In this document: one piece after another, positions 53,460 to 63,059 of the stretch
How positions within the stretch are numbered: position 1 is the first letter of the stretch
Layout: every line of letters starts with the position of its first letter
Source of the DNA: Trichomonas vaginalis G3
Taxonomy: Eukaryota > Parabasalia > Trichomonadida > Trichomonadidae
Assembly (NCBI RefSeq): GCF_026262505.1
Contig: NC_067207.1
Span: 30,658,082-30,722,081, forward strand
DNA length: 64,000 nucleotides
Reading direction: 5' to 3'
Translations under genes and position numbers: made by a program
Notes under the pieces: model-generated
The model's input: the letters and a program-made list of their open reading frames with translations, nothing else
Told to the model about the DNA's origin: nothing
Database searches by the model: none

Positions 53460-54489
53460 TATAATTATATCAACATTCAGAAATAATTCTGTGTATAAAA
53501 TTGAGAATAATTGCATCGGGTACCATAAATAGAAGATTATTAATTTGAAATGATTAATTCAAGAATGATGAAAAAAAAATTATCGATTAAAGATAGCATT
53601 TTATACAACATCGAAGGTTATTCAAAAAGATGACAATAAATATCAGATAGTCGTAAATAAAACTCTTAAAAGACGATTTAAAACACATGACATTGTTTAA
53701 TAATTTATTCACAATATCCTTGCTTTTAATAAGTAACAAAAACATTGAAAAATATTTTTGATCTTTATTGAATAATAAACTTATGATTTACGAACTATCC
53801 CAAACTTCAAAATATAAAAACCTAATTGAATTTTAAAAGGCGAACTTATGAGAAGATATTTTTGAATCTAATTACTATTTAAGGATGCCCTCACCATGTC
53901 AGATTTTTTGTGCACGTAAAACTTTTGATATACTTAAATTTAGAATCTGATATTCTGCCATATATATTAATTTTTTATAAGCTACTAACTCTAATAATAT
54001 TTATGAATAATAATTGTTTTTCACGATAATCAGATTTGATTTAAGGCCAAAATCGTACATAATCAAAATATCAATCCGTCACAATTTTTTAAATTCCAAT
54101 GATATTCTACCATATTGATTATACGGATACAAAATTAACATTCATGAAGTTATTAGATTAGGAAAATTGAATGAACCCTATTCAATTTTTTTGATTTTCC
54201 TCTCAATTTTATAAAGGATATAACTCAAGAACATGTAACATCAGGAATTGTTCAAATATTTGAGTAGAGTCATTCCTTTTTGGATAAAAGCCTGACTGAA
54301 CGATATTTTAAAAAAGATCTAATATGAAGAAATTAAAAAATCTAATTTTATAAAAATAAAGGTTTATTCAACAGTATGCAAACCACAAAAAATTTGCATG
54401 CGAGAGAAAATTCTGGCATCAATGTTAGTAAACAATAACTATTATTCCGACCTCTGGATTTTTTTGAAAAAACAGTAGTAGGATAGGAT
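53460..54489. other. A+T-rich intergenic DNA, no gene seen
   Basis: About 1 kb of host spacer up to the left end of element 3. Nothing supported. Confidence 0.55.
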
Positions 54490-54600
54490 GGGTTGTGTGA
54501 CTTTTTTTGTAAACGTAAGAATTCATACAATATCGAGCGATTTTATATCATTTTTTTTAACATTAATTTTAAAATAATTTATTTTTTTATTCTTACATAA
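54490..54600. repeat. Left terminus of element 3
   Basis: Matches the inverted copy at 35,680-35,757 over ~68 bp with few differences. It runs straight into the TTATTTTTTTATTCTTACAT leader of the first gene. Confidence 0.8.
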
Positions 54601-55139
54601 ATGACCCAACAAGTAAAACCAGATAAAATAGATTATCGAATTTTAGAGGATGGTGTTCCTGTTTATATTCAAAGATTTAAAGGGAAGTAATATTATAGAA
54701 TTGTTAATCCTGAATACATAAAACATATATTTAAAAAGGAAGACTGTGAATTATTAAACGTTAATGAATATGAAAATGCTAAATCAAAACTGAGATATAA
54801 ATATATTGGAAGTGATGAAAGATGCAAAGATAAAGATAAAGTTTATTCAGTTTCATATAATGAATGGAAAACCAATAAGATAAGAAAACATTTAGGAGAT
54901 TATGGGAAATGTTCTGAATTCTTTAAATCTAGTATGTATGAGAGAGTAAAAGAAATTAGAAATAATTATTTTCATGAATAAAAGATTCACTACCATAATG
55001 AAATAAACGAGTAAAAAATAAACTTTAAAAAAAATTAAACGAAAGACTATCAAAAGATAAAGTTGAAAGAGTAAATAAACTCGCTAAAGGTAATGGTAAT
55101 GATGAAGAAGAATTTGATGAGTTCAACATAGAACTTTAA
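54601..55139 (+). pseudogene. First gene of element 3, unknown
   Basis: Starts MTQQVKPDKIDYRILEDGVP. Later blocks read YKYIGSDERCKDKDKVYSVS and YNEWKTNKIRKHLGDYGKCS, rich in Lys/Tyr and possibly DNA-binding, with no confident family. Ends in an acidic tail. Broken in a few places. Confidence 0.4.
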
Positions 55140-55143
55140 GAAA

Positions 55144-55513
55144 CTAATGATTATTTGAATTTATGAAATCAATTATCTGATTTACTCTTTCTTCAATCTC
55201 TTCTATTCTTTTTGTTAAATCATCTATTTTCATTAATGAGGTGATTCTTGATTGAGGAATAGATTTCAAACTAACCACTCCTTTTATTTTTGAAATTTTG
55301 AATCCATCAACTTTAAACATTTTATTCAATTTACACGTTGTCAATTCTTCAAATAATTTTTTATTGTTAGCATAATAGTCATTAAATTCTTCAACAGATG
55401 AAAAAAATTTTTATTTCAGTAATTGGTTTAACAACGTTTATTTTTTGTTGAACATTTTCACTTTCATTTATTTCTTCCTCCTCTGTTTCATTTATTTTTA
55501 AAATCGGTTTCAT
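55144..55513 (-). pseudogene. Coiled-coil protein (element 3)
   Basis: Minus-strand gene starting MKPILKINETEEEINESENV and ending in a coiled coil (LTKRIEEIEERVNQIIDFIN). The start is preceded by CTAATTTTTATTTAATGATAA, the element promoter motif. Convergent with the previous gene. Broken at about one place. Confidence 0.45.
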
Positions 55514-55580
55514 TTATCATTAAATAAAAATTAGAATATAAGTGATGAAATATATTTTTTTAATTAATATTAAATCAGAA

Positions 55581-55815
55581 ATGGCGGCAGGATTCTTTAA
55601 AAAATTATGGGATGGAATTAAGAAAGCTGCGGGTTGGGTTTATAAAAGATTATTAAACCCGTTGCAAACTTTTTGGCACCAGTAGCGAAACGGCAGGAAC
55701 TATCATAGGTGGAGTATTAGGTACTAAAGCAGGTAATCCGGCGATGGGAGCACAAGCAGGTAACGCAGTTGGTGGAATAGCTGAAGGAATACTTAATAAA
55801 ATAGGAGGTAGATAG
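55581..55815 (+). pseudogene. MAAGFFKKLW small virion-type protein (element 3)
   Basis: Starts MAAGFFKKLWDGIKKAAGWV, an amphipathic helix, followed by a Gly/Ala-rich membrane-like stretch (GNPAMGAQAGNAVGGIAEGI). Small proteins of this kind occur in adenovirus-like and Polinton-like genomes as minor virion or membrane-active components; that role is inference. Paralogue of the gene at 56,091. Broken. Confidence 0.5.
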
Positions 55816-55832
55816 TGGAAAAATAAATATGA

Positions 55833-55863
55833 GATCCTATGGATCATCTCGCCGCTTAGCGGC
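55833..55863. terminator. Paired mini-hairpins between convergent genes
   Basis: GATCC-TAT-GGATC (55,833-55,845) and GCCGC-TTA-GCGGC (55,851-55,863) are two 13-nt hairpins with 5-bp stems. They sit exactly between the ends of two convergent genes and so probably mark transcript ends on both strands. Confidence 0.55.
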
Positions 55864-55875
55864 TTAAAATTATTT

Positions 55876-56091
55876 TTATCTTAGTATCGGTTGTAGTCTT
55901 TGATAAACTTTTTCTCCTTTATTTAAAACTTCTCTTATTGGGGCAGCTTTTGGCGTTATTGATTCAGCAATGTCACTAATTGCTTCTTTATTCTTAAATA
56001 TCCAATTTGCCCCCTTCTTCAATGTTTCCCAAACTTTACTCGCTCCTCTTTTTACTCTATTCCACAGTTTCTTAAATATACCTGCAGCCAT
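55876..56091 (-). CDS. MAAGIFKKLW small virion-type protein (element 3)
   Basis: A 71-residue open frame starting MAAGIFKKLWNRVKRGASKV, with basic amphipathic helices throughout. It shares its first ~20-residue pattern with the plus-strand gene at 55,581, so the two are diverged duplicates facing each other. Resembles short membrane-lytic or core proteins of small DNA viruses in composition only. Looks whole. Confidence 0.5.
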   Translation of the reverse strand: MAAGIFKKLWNRVKRGASKVWETLKKGANWIFKNKEAISDIAESITPKAAPIREVLNKGEKVYQRLQPILR

Positions 56092-56160
56092 AGTTGATTA
56101 TTTCATTAAAATTAAAAATTCATTTTCATCTTTTAATTTTGATTTTTTATTTAATAATAA

Positions 56161-57799
56161 ATGACGACTAACTATTTGGTGCCAAACACTAAACCGATTA
56201 ATGGAAATGTATTTCATTCATTCGAAAAGATAAATGAAATATTCGCAAAGAATGACGGTAGAAGATATTATAGAGAACTTGAAAGTTCATGCTATGACTC
56301 TGATGCTCCATATTTTGATGATAAACAAACTCATTTAAGAATTACAAATCCGGCTCATGATGTGAACCAATTAGGTGACACATATATTAAACGCAAAGTT
56401 AAAGCAACTCTAGTTTCAAATAAAGCTTTCACATGTGATGCCGCTTTTAAATGCATGCGTTTATTCGTTGGTTACAAATCATCAAATCAAAGCTTTAAAC
56501 AATTAGAAGTAGAAACCGAAAGAGGTGATGCCGGTTATCTTCAAATGGATTGCGCCCGTGAATCTTTCGCATTTGCAACATATAAACCAAAATCAGAAAG
56601 GAATGTTAAAAAGTTTGTTCATTCGTTATATAATAATGTTCAAAAATATGATAACTCAGTATGTGGTAAATATATTAACCCTTCAGAAGTTTTCAAGAAA
56701 GCAAATGAAGAAGTTGATGTCACTTTTGATATGATTATTCCGGTAAATGATTTGTTAGCATTTCAGGCGTTCGATGATTATCCTAAATCATTTGGTGATA
56801 TCATTCTTAAATATTATGTTTTCAGGGATACTTTAGTATTTTGTCAGGTTGACCTGTTAAGAATTGCTGATTTACAAAATTACGTTTATGAAAAGATAAC
56901 TGATGAAAATTATGAAAAGATTATGAATCATGTTTATAAATATGATCGCAAATTCCAACAAATCGGACTTCCTGCCAAATTAATTACAAGCTTAGCCGCT
57001 ACATCTGCTGACGCAACAGTTGATGACGTTATTATTTCATGCACAAAGATGGAAGTTTTAGAGGATAAATGCATTACACCAGGATACGGTTTAATTGAAG
57101 AATCAGTTAAAGCAATACCACGTTTATTCAGTAAGGAAGATCCATTCATGATTCCAGCTCAACATATTGACGTTCGTTCACTAAATGGAGGTTGCATCAC
57201 TCCCGAAGGTATCAGCTCAGATTTCTCATACGCTCTTCATAATGTTACAGATGTTGTGTTAGCATTTTCGAAGAATGCAATGCAAAGAACAGTTTTAGAA
57301 AATCCAATGCTTCGAGGTCTTCAGGTCACTATAGATTCCAGAAACTTCCCCGATCAAGCGATGACCACAGTGGGCGACATATTCTTTACACGTATGCTTC
57401 AAGCTTCTGATTAGATGGAGTGAATGAATGCACAGAAGAATACGAGGACTCATTAACTAGACCACTGAATGCAGATGATGGCACACCATTAGCTAGAACA
57501 TGGAAAGACCAAACTTCATTCTTATGCACTATCCAGTTCAACGTGATGGCGCGGGTATATTCTTTGATGGATTTAGAAACTTTCAACTCACAAGTTACAG
57601 TAAAGTGAAAGCTTATCCAATCATTCAGGGTGAAAATGACACTTACTGTTCAAAGGTGACAAATCCTCCTCAGGTTTGGTTTACTAGGACTACATATTGG
57701 ACATGGACACCGGATGAAGGTTTGAAATATCATCCAACAGGTACACCACCACAGTATAGAAGTTCATATGATGAAATATTGATGAATAGAAATGTTTAA
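56161..57799 (+). pseudogene. Major capsid protein (element 3)
   Basis: The first 417 codons are open and strand-rich: MTTNYLVPNTKPINGNVFHS at the start, a turn region IPVNDLLAFQAFDDYPKSFG before a strand IILKYYVFRDTL, and a second similar half after ~residue 210. The two-lobed layout and length fit a double-jelly-roll capsid protein. The remaining C-terminal region follows to 57,799 (TTYWTWTPDEGLKYHPTGTP). Broken at about one place. Confidence 0.65.
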
Positions 57800-57823
57800 A
57801 ATTATAAATTTATTTTTGATTAA

Positions 57824-58644
57824 ATGGATTTAAATTCTTCCACCCCTTATGAAGAATTAGCGGGAGTATATAATACATACGTAGATGATATGATTAATGA
57901 AGCATTGAGTGATAATAGAAATGCTCTATCTAAGGAAAAATTAATGAAAATTCCATATTCTGAATGTTACTTAAATTCAATCACTGCAGCAATTGGTAAA
58001 CAGAATAAAGGTAAAACATTAACGATATAAAACAAATTATCATTATTGCTAACACTTCCCCCTATTCACACGTGTTATTTTATCAACCGTTCAGGTTCAC
58101 CTTCAGATGATACATTTGAATCTTTAAAGCATTTAATCAAAATTCCAATTATTTATTTATCACAAGAAGAAGCAGAAGATTATTTAAAAAACTTTTTAAT
58201 GTATAAAGAATTTATAATACAATCAAGAAGCAAGGATTAGAGGATAAAATTATTGATAAACAACGGGATGAATTATTTGAAACACTTTCTATTTCAAATT
58301 TTGATAGAGAATTTTTGCATTCACTCATTTTTAGATGATGCAGTGAAATCAAAACTAATAACAAATGAGAAATCATATTTTAATCAATTATTAACTCAAT
58401 GTCGACACATTCAGTGTTCATTCTTTATGGCTGTTCAATATTTCAAAGCATTAAGCACAAACATTAAATCAAATCTATCAACCCTTTTCATTTTCAGTGG
58501 TTTAGTCGTCAACAGTTGAACGTTATGCTTTATCAAGTGAATCTACCAATGAGCATTAATGAACTTTACACACAATATCAGCAATTAGGTGAACATGGAA
58601 AAATAATAGTTGATTTAAATAAAGGAAGTGTTAAATTTGATTAA
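57824..58644 (+). pseudogene. Packaging ATPase (element 3)
   Basis: Starts MDLNSSTPYEELAGVYNTYV. A Walker-A-like AIGKQNKGKT is followed by a Walker-B-like FLDDAV, then CRHIQCSFFMAVQYFKALST, the sensor-like block of A32-type packaging ATPases (xxRHxxxSxxxxxQxxxxLP). It ends with HGKIIVDLNKGSVKF. Directly behind the capsid gene, as is common in Polintons. Broken in a few places. Confidence 0.65.
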
Positions 58645-58683
58645 CTTTTTATAATTAATTTTTATTTTTTATTATAATTAAAC

Positions 58684-59586
58684 ATGACAGAAATGGCAAA
58701 TCTTCTACAGGTTCCATTAAAACAAGGAACAAACAAAAAGGGTGCATATAATAGAACTATGAAAGTTCCTGATGGAATGAAAGAATTAGTTCATATTGTT
58801 GCTGGTCTTCAAAAGATGTTAAACAAATGAGAAACGTTTTAACATTACCAGAAGCTCAAGCATATGCCAAAACGTCAAGGTCCAAATTGGGAAAGCACAC
58901 GAAGCAGACATTACAGGTCCAAATGGAAAACCTGATGGTATAAATAAATGAAGTTTTCGTTACTGATGGTCAGGTAATATTAAAGTCATAAATGGTTACA
59001 AATTAACTATAACTGATTATCCTAAACGTAAAGCATATAATGAACGTTATCCTATGCAATTTGATGAAAATGGAAAAGCTGTTAAACAATACATTGGAGA
59101 AGGTGAAAATGGTCCAATTAATTCATACCGTCATAATCCATATTCTTATTTCAATGAAGAATTAAATGCTATTGAAGAGGGACCGGATGGATTACCACGA
59201 TATTCTAACCAGTTTGATGGTCAATATGCAAATATTAGACCTGAAATTTCAGCTAAGAAATTCTTTAAAGTTGCTTTATTCGATCCAGTTTTCGCAAATG
59301 TTAAAGATGAACTTAAACAGCAATTCCAACCAATTATAGTAGCAAGAATTGCATCAGGTGCTTTATCTCAAGCATTCAAAGATTTAATTAAGAAACCATT
59401 ATATCAGCAACGGGGTTTAACTTATGATTTAGTTAAGGATCAGATAAAAGAAAATTTGAGAAATCAGATGATTATAAGAATGCAATTAATGAATATATTA
59501 AGTCTATTAATTACAATGAAACAGCTAAAAATCAACTTCATGAACAAATACAGGGAATAATAGATTCAAAAGTTCCAGCAAAATAA
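58684..59586 (+). pseudogene. Unknown structural-type gene (element 3)
   Basis: Starts [20 protein letters not shown]. The long open second part (59,054-59,560) has NSYRHNPYSYFNEELNAIEE and a charged helical end. No family recognised. Position between ATPase and [DE]VSCCG gene matches that of no gene in element 2. Broken in a few places. Confidence 0.4.
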
Positions 59587-59618
59587 AAGTTTAAATATAT
59601 TTTTTTATTCGAATATAA

Positions 59619-60255
59619 ATGAGAAGACGTTTCACTAGTCAAAAGAACACTAACGCAAAAGCAGAGATTACGGTTGGTTATAACGTAAATGATGATAAAT
59701 CACGAATTTTCAAAATGTTAAAGTTAATGTTAGCCCCGAATTAACAAGGTCAGCAACTCAACCAAATTATTAACTCGTGACTTACCGAAGAATGAGGAGA
59801 ATGAAGAAAACCATGAGAATGGAGACCCAATCATTTTATCTGAACCCGGTAAAGAACCTGTTGAAATTCCCACTTATCCAACATACCCCCACCTCTTTCA
59901 TCAAACATCGAGAACCCATATAAAATAGACATTAATTCTGAATTAATGAAAATTTACCGTGATATAATAATAATATGATTCAATAATAAATTTAATTGAC
60001 CAATCCGGTTTAATTATTTTACCTTATGAATCATTAATTCACATTATCGCCATTCTTTGTGATGTTCAAGATTCAGACGTTAAGATTCAATTTTTCATAG
60101 ATGATGAGGTTTCATGCTGCGGAACAGTTGCAAAAATAAATCCTATAAAGGATATTAGCACAATTAAGATATCAAAGAACGGAACAACAACTGAACTTCA
60201 TTTAACATATAATGATATTTATAATAAAATAGTTGATGAATATAATATCACTTGA
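59619..60255 (+). pseudogene. [DE]VSCCG protein (element 3)
   Basis: Starts MRRRFTSQKNTNAKAEITVG after the leader TTTTTTTATTCGAATATAA. The last ~85 codons hold ILPYESLIHIIAILCDVQDS and EVSCCGTVAKINPIKDISTI, matching the module in element 2 (28,625-29,208). Also shared is a preceding helix ending in (E/D)D(I/S)(N/D)(I/V)KI. Broken at the front. Confidence 0.55.
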
Positions 60256-60416
60256 AAAATTCTTTGTTAAGGCTATTTAATATTCAAGCATTAACATTAT
60301 CGAATAATAATCCTTTGAATCATAATCAATAATAATTGACCTTTCACCAGTTTCTATCGTTTGTTTTATTTCTTTTTGTTCCCCACTATCTGGATCGGTC
60401 ATTGTAATTGTTTTTG

Positions 60417-60755
60417 TTATAGTATCTGCTTTATCTTTAACTTCAATCTTTTTCCATCAGGATATTTAAACCAAAATTCCAAAAATTCGATATTGTCAAT
60501 CTGTTCATATTTTAATCTATCAATTGCATTTTTAATACCATCTGAAAATCTTATGAAATGGTCATTATATGGGTTTGATTGAACTAAATTTGAATGAAGT
60601 GAAATATAACCTGTTGATGAATATGACATTGACTCATATTTTCTGAAAACACTAAAATTTATAACATGAATGAATTTCTTATTCGTTGAATTTATGAATT
60701 CTTGAGGTAATCTTATTTTAGTTTTATTTATCACTGGAAAATAACGCTTTACCAT
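60417..60755 (-). pseudogene. Unknown minus-strand gene (element 3)
   Basis: The first in-frame ATG gives MVKRYFPVINKTKIRLPQEF. FSDGIKNAIDRLKYEQIDNI and an LEFWFKYPDGK tail follow. Divergent from the gene at 60,775 across 19 bp. No family recognised. Uncertain whether whole. Confidence 0.4.
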
Positions 60756-60774
60756 ATTTTTAATCGTAATAAAA
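60756..60774. promoter_or_regulatory. 19-bp bidirectional promoter-like spacer (element 3)
   Basis: ATTTTTAATCGTAATAAAA separates two divergent ATGs, and both readings give the T-rich/TAAA motif of the elements. It parallels the 18-bp spacer in element 2 (28,607-28,624). Confidence 0.5.
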
Positions 60775-61513
60775 ATGTCAATTATCAATATTATTTCGAA
60801 TAATAACTGTGAATTAAATTTAACAGTTAGCGGAATTTATAATGTTACTCTCGTTTCTGTGAGTGGTAAATTTAATCCCATTCTTTTAGACCCTTCAGAT
60901 TATATATCATTTATTAAAGATGACCATGAGCCACATAGCGGCGGGTCGTAGACCTTGAAAAAACGTATGATATGTATATAAATAATGTGATAGCGAAATG
61001 GGATATTAACACAATTTTAAGTTATTTAAATGAATCATTTATCGTATGGTATGAAGAAAATTTAAATCAAAACCTGATAAACTTTTTGAACTTGATGAAA
61101 TAAATAACCTTATTAAATTTCCGCTGAAAATTAAATTTTGTACTCCTCATCTTCGTTCATTGTTGGGGATATTAAATTTTGAAAAAGATGTTGGGGATGT
61201 TTTGTATTCTGACACCGGTTCCAATTTCATTTTAATCAAATGTGATAAAGTTAATACCCCAATGAGATTTTCACATCAAACATTAAACCCTAACTCTTAC
61301 CCATCAATACAAAACATTTTATCCATCAACTTAAACACATTTTCTTTATCATATCCGTTTCAATTATCCGGGAATTCATTTATTCTTCATTCAAAAGATT
61401 TATCAAATATTAAATTTAGAATAACTGACCTATTTGATTGTGATTTAGAATTCATGAATGAAATATTATGGCAATTTCAAATAGAAAAAATAGCTGATGA
61501 GATAACGGATTAA
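60775..61513 (+). pseudogene. Penton-like minor capsid protein (element 3)
   Basis: Starts MSIINIISNNNCELNLTVSG. The well-preserved end (61,160-61,513) has SGNSFILHSKDLSNIKFRIT and DLEFMNEILWQFQIEKI, a terminal pattern (LSxxxIRLTDxxxxxxDFNxxxWxxxxxI) seen in single-jelly-roll capsid proteins of small DNA viruses and virophages. Broken in a few places. Confidence 0.5.
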
Positions 61514-61537
61514 ATATTTATTTTTAAATCATAATAA

Positions 61538-62592
61538 ATGATTAAACAACAGCAACCACAACAACTTAAGGCACAAAACACCCAGGTCATTCAGACCATT
61601 ACATACGCCATATATGCATATAATTCAAAGACGGCAGAACAAACGCAAAGGTTGAAATATGGAGATTTGGAGATAGTATTGAAAATGACCATTTCGAATT
61701 CGTTTGCAAAGGAGGTGCAGTGATATCAAATATAAAAGAAATTTTATTTATGAATTCTAAAATTAAAGGTATAACGGATGATATAACATCAATTCCACCA
61801 GAAGAACAGAGATATTACGCATTAAATGCATTTCCTAAAGTTTTGAAGATTGGAAGATTTAATTTAAATGAGGAATTCATAGAAGGTTTCCTAAACGACA
61901 TAATGAAGAAAGCGGATAAAACATATGTGGATAGTGAGTTAGAGAAGAAGGCAAATTTGGTTTATGTTGATGAAAAAGATAATGAAATTAAAGAAAAGGT
62001 TGAATGGTATCATGAATGGACATTTGAGACTTTTAAAGTTAAAGCTGATACAGAATGAGTTTCAGGATGTTTAGACCTTAAAGCAGATAAAACATATGTT
62101 GATGAAAATTATGCAAAGAAGTCGGAAGTAAATGATGTGATTACAAGCATGAAAAATGAAATACTTCAAACATTATATCCTATAGGCTCTATTTATACGT
62201 CAATGAACTCAACAAATCCAGCAAGTGTTTTAGGTTTTGGTATGTGGAAGCAGATTGTAGATAAATTCTTATACTGTGCTAGATATTCAAAGCAAACAGG
62301 AGGTTCGAAGAAAATTAAAGAAGCAAACCTTCCACCACACACTCATACAGGAACTACAAACTTTTCTGGTGACCATATCCACTCATTAAGAGACCACCCA
62401 TTATACAACTCAGAATATGAAGCTGGCAATGATGTTTTATCTCCAGATTATAACCATTCAGCAAAAAAGACTTTTCGACCAACTGAACCAGGAGGAAATC
62501 ATGTCCATACTTTCACAACAAATCCAACAGGCTTGGGTAAAGATTATATGCCACCATTTGTGACTGTATTCGCATGGTACCGAGTTCAATAA
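61538..62592 (+). pseudogene. Fibre-type protein with phage tail-collar-like C-terminus (element 3)
   Basis: A Gln-rich start (MIKQQQPQQLKAQNTQVIQT) is followed by repeats of KADKTYVDSELEKKANLVYV type, as in trimeric fibre stalks. The C-terminal ~150 residues have YPIGSIYTSMNSTNPASVLG, then ANLPPHTHTG, HIHSL, GGNHVHTF and YMPPFVTVFAWYRVQ. This is the order of the phage tail-collar/short-tail-fibre tip, whose HxH residues bind metal. It is probably the host-attachment fibre. The tip frame is open; the gene is broken in the stalk part. Confidence 0.65.
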
Positions 62593-62750
62593 ACACACTT
62601 GAGCCTACTTTGCAGGCTTACCGAGTTCAATAAACACACTTGAGCCTACTTTGCAGGCTTACCGAGTTCAATAAACACACTTGAGCCTACTTTGCAGGCT
62701 TACCGAGTTCAATAAACACACTTGAGACTTGACCCAAAGGGTCTAGGCTT
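62580..62750. repeat. 41-bp tandem repeat covering the fibre stop codon
   Basis: Units start at 62,580, 62,621, 62,662 and 62,703 (CCGAGTTCAATAAACACAC, then TTGAGCCTACTTTGCAGGC). The first unit includes the last codons and TAA of the fibre gene. The fourth has its hairpin part replaced by GACCC-AAA-GGGTC. Each unit's GCCTAC-TTT-GCAGGC half can fold, with one mismatch. Confidence 0.9.
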
Positions 62751-62866
62751 ACCGAATGAACTAAATATATTTTATGTTTGTAATTAATTAGGTAATGAAG
62801 TAATGGATGAACTGCAGAAATAAATGTTTACGTTAAGTGACTCAAAGAGTCCGGAGACAAAGTCTC
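62731..62866. terminator. Three 13-nt mini-hairpins with AAA loops
   Basis: GACCC-AAA-GGGTC (62,731-62,743), GACTC-AAA-GAGTC (62,839-62,851) and GAGAC-AAA-GTCTC (62,854-62,866). All lie in the non-coding gap between fibre and primase genes and may form transcript ends. Confidence 0.55.
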
Positions 62867-63059
62867 ATGTTTTAGGTTATTCAATAATTAATTATTTTTG
62901 AAGAACTGAAGGTGTCACTACGTCACCATGTCACCAGGTTAATTAACTTCTTTTAAAAATGATGACAACATGACATTTTGACAACAAGCCCGGAAATTTG
63001 ATGCAGTCCAAAAATAAAGTTAGTTTTAAAATTATTTTTATTTTTTTATTCCTATATAA
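62867..63059. promoter_or_regulatory. Leader of the primase gene
   Basis: A+T-rich spacer with short repeats (GTGTCAC, GTCACCATGTCACC) near 62,910-62,940, ending TTTTTTTATTCCTATATAAATG. This is the clearest example of the element promoter motif. Confidence 0.5.
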
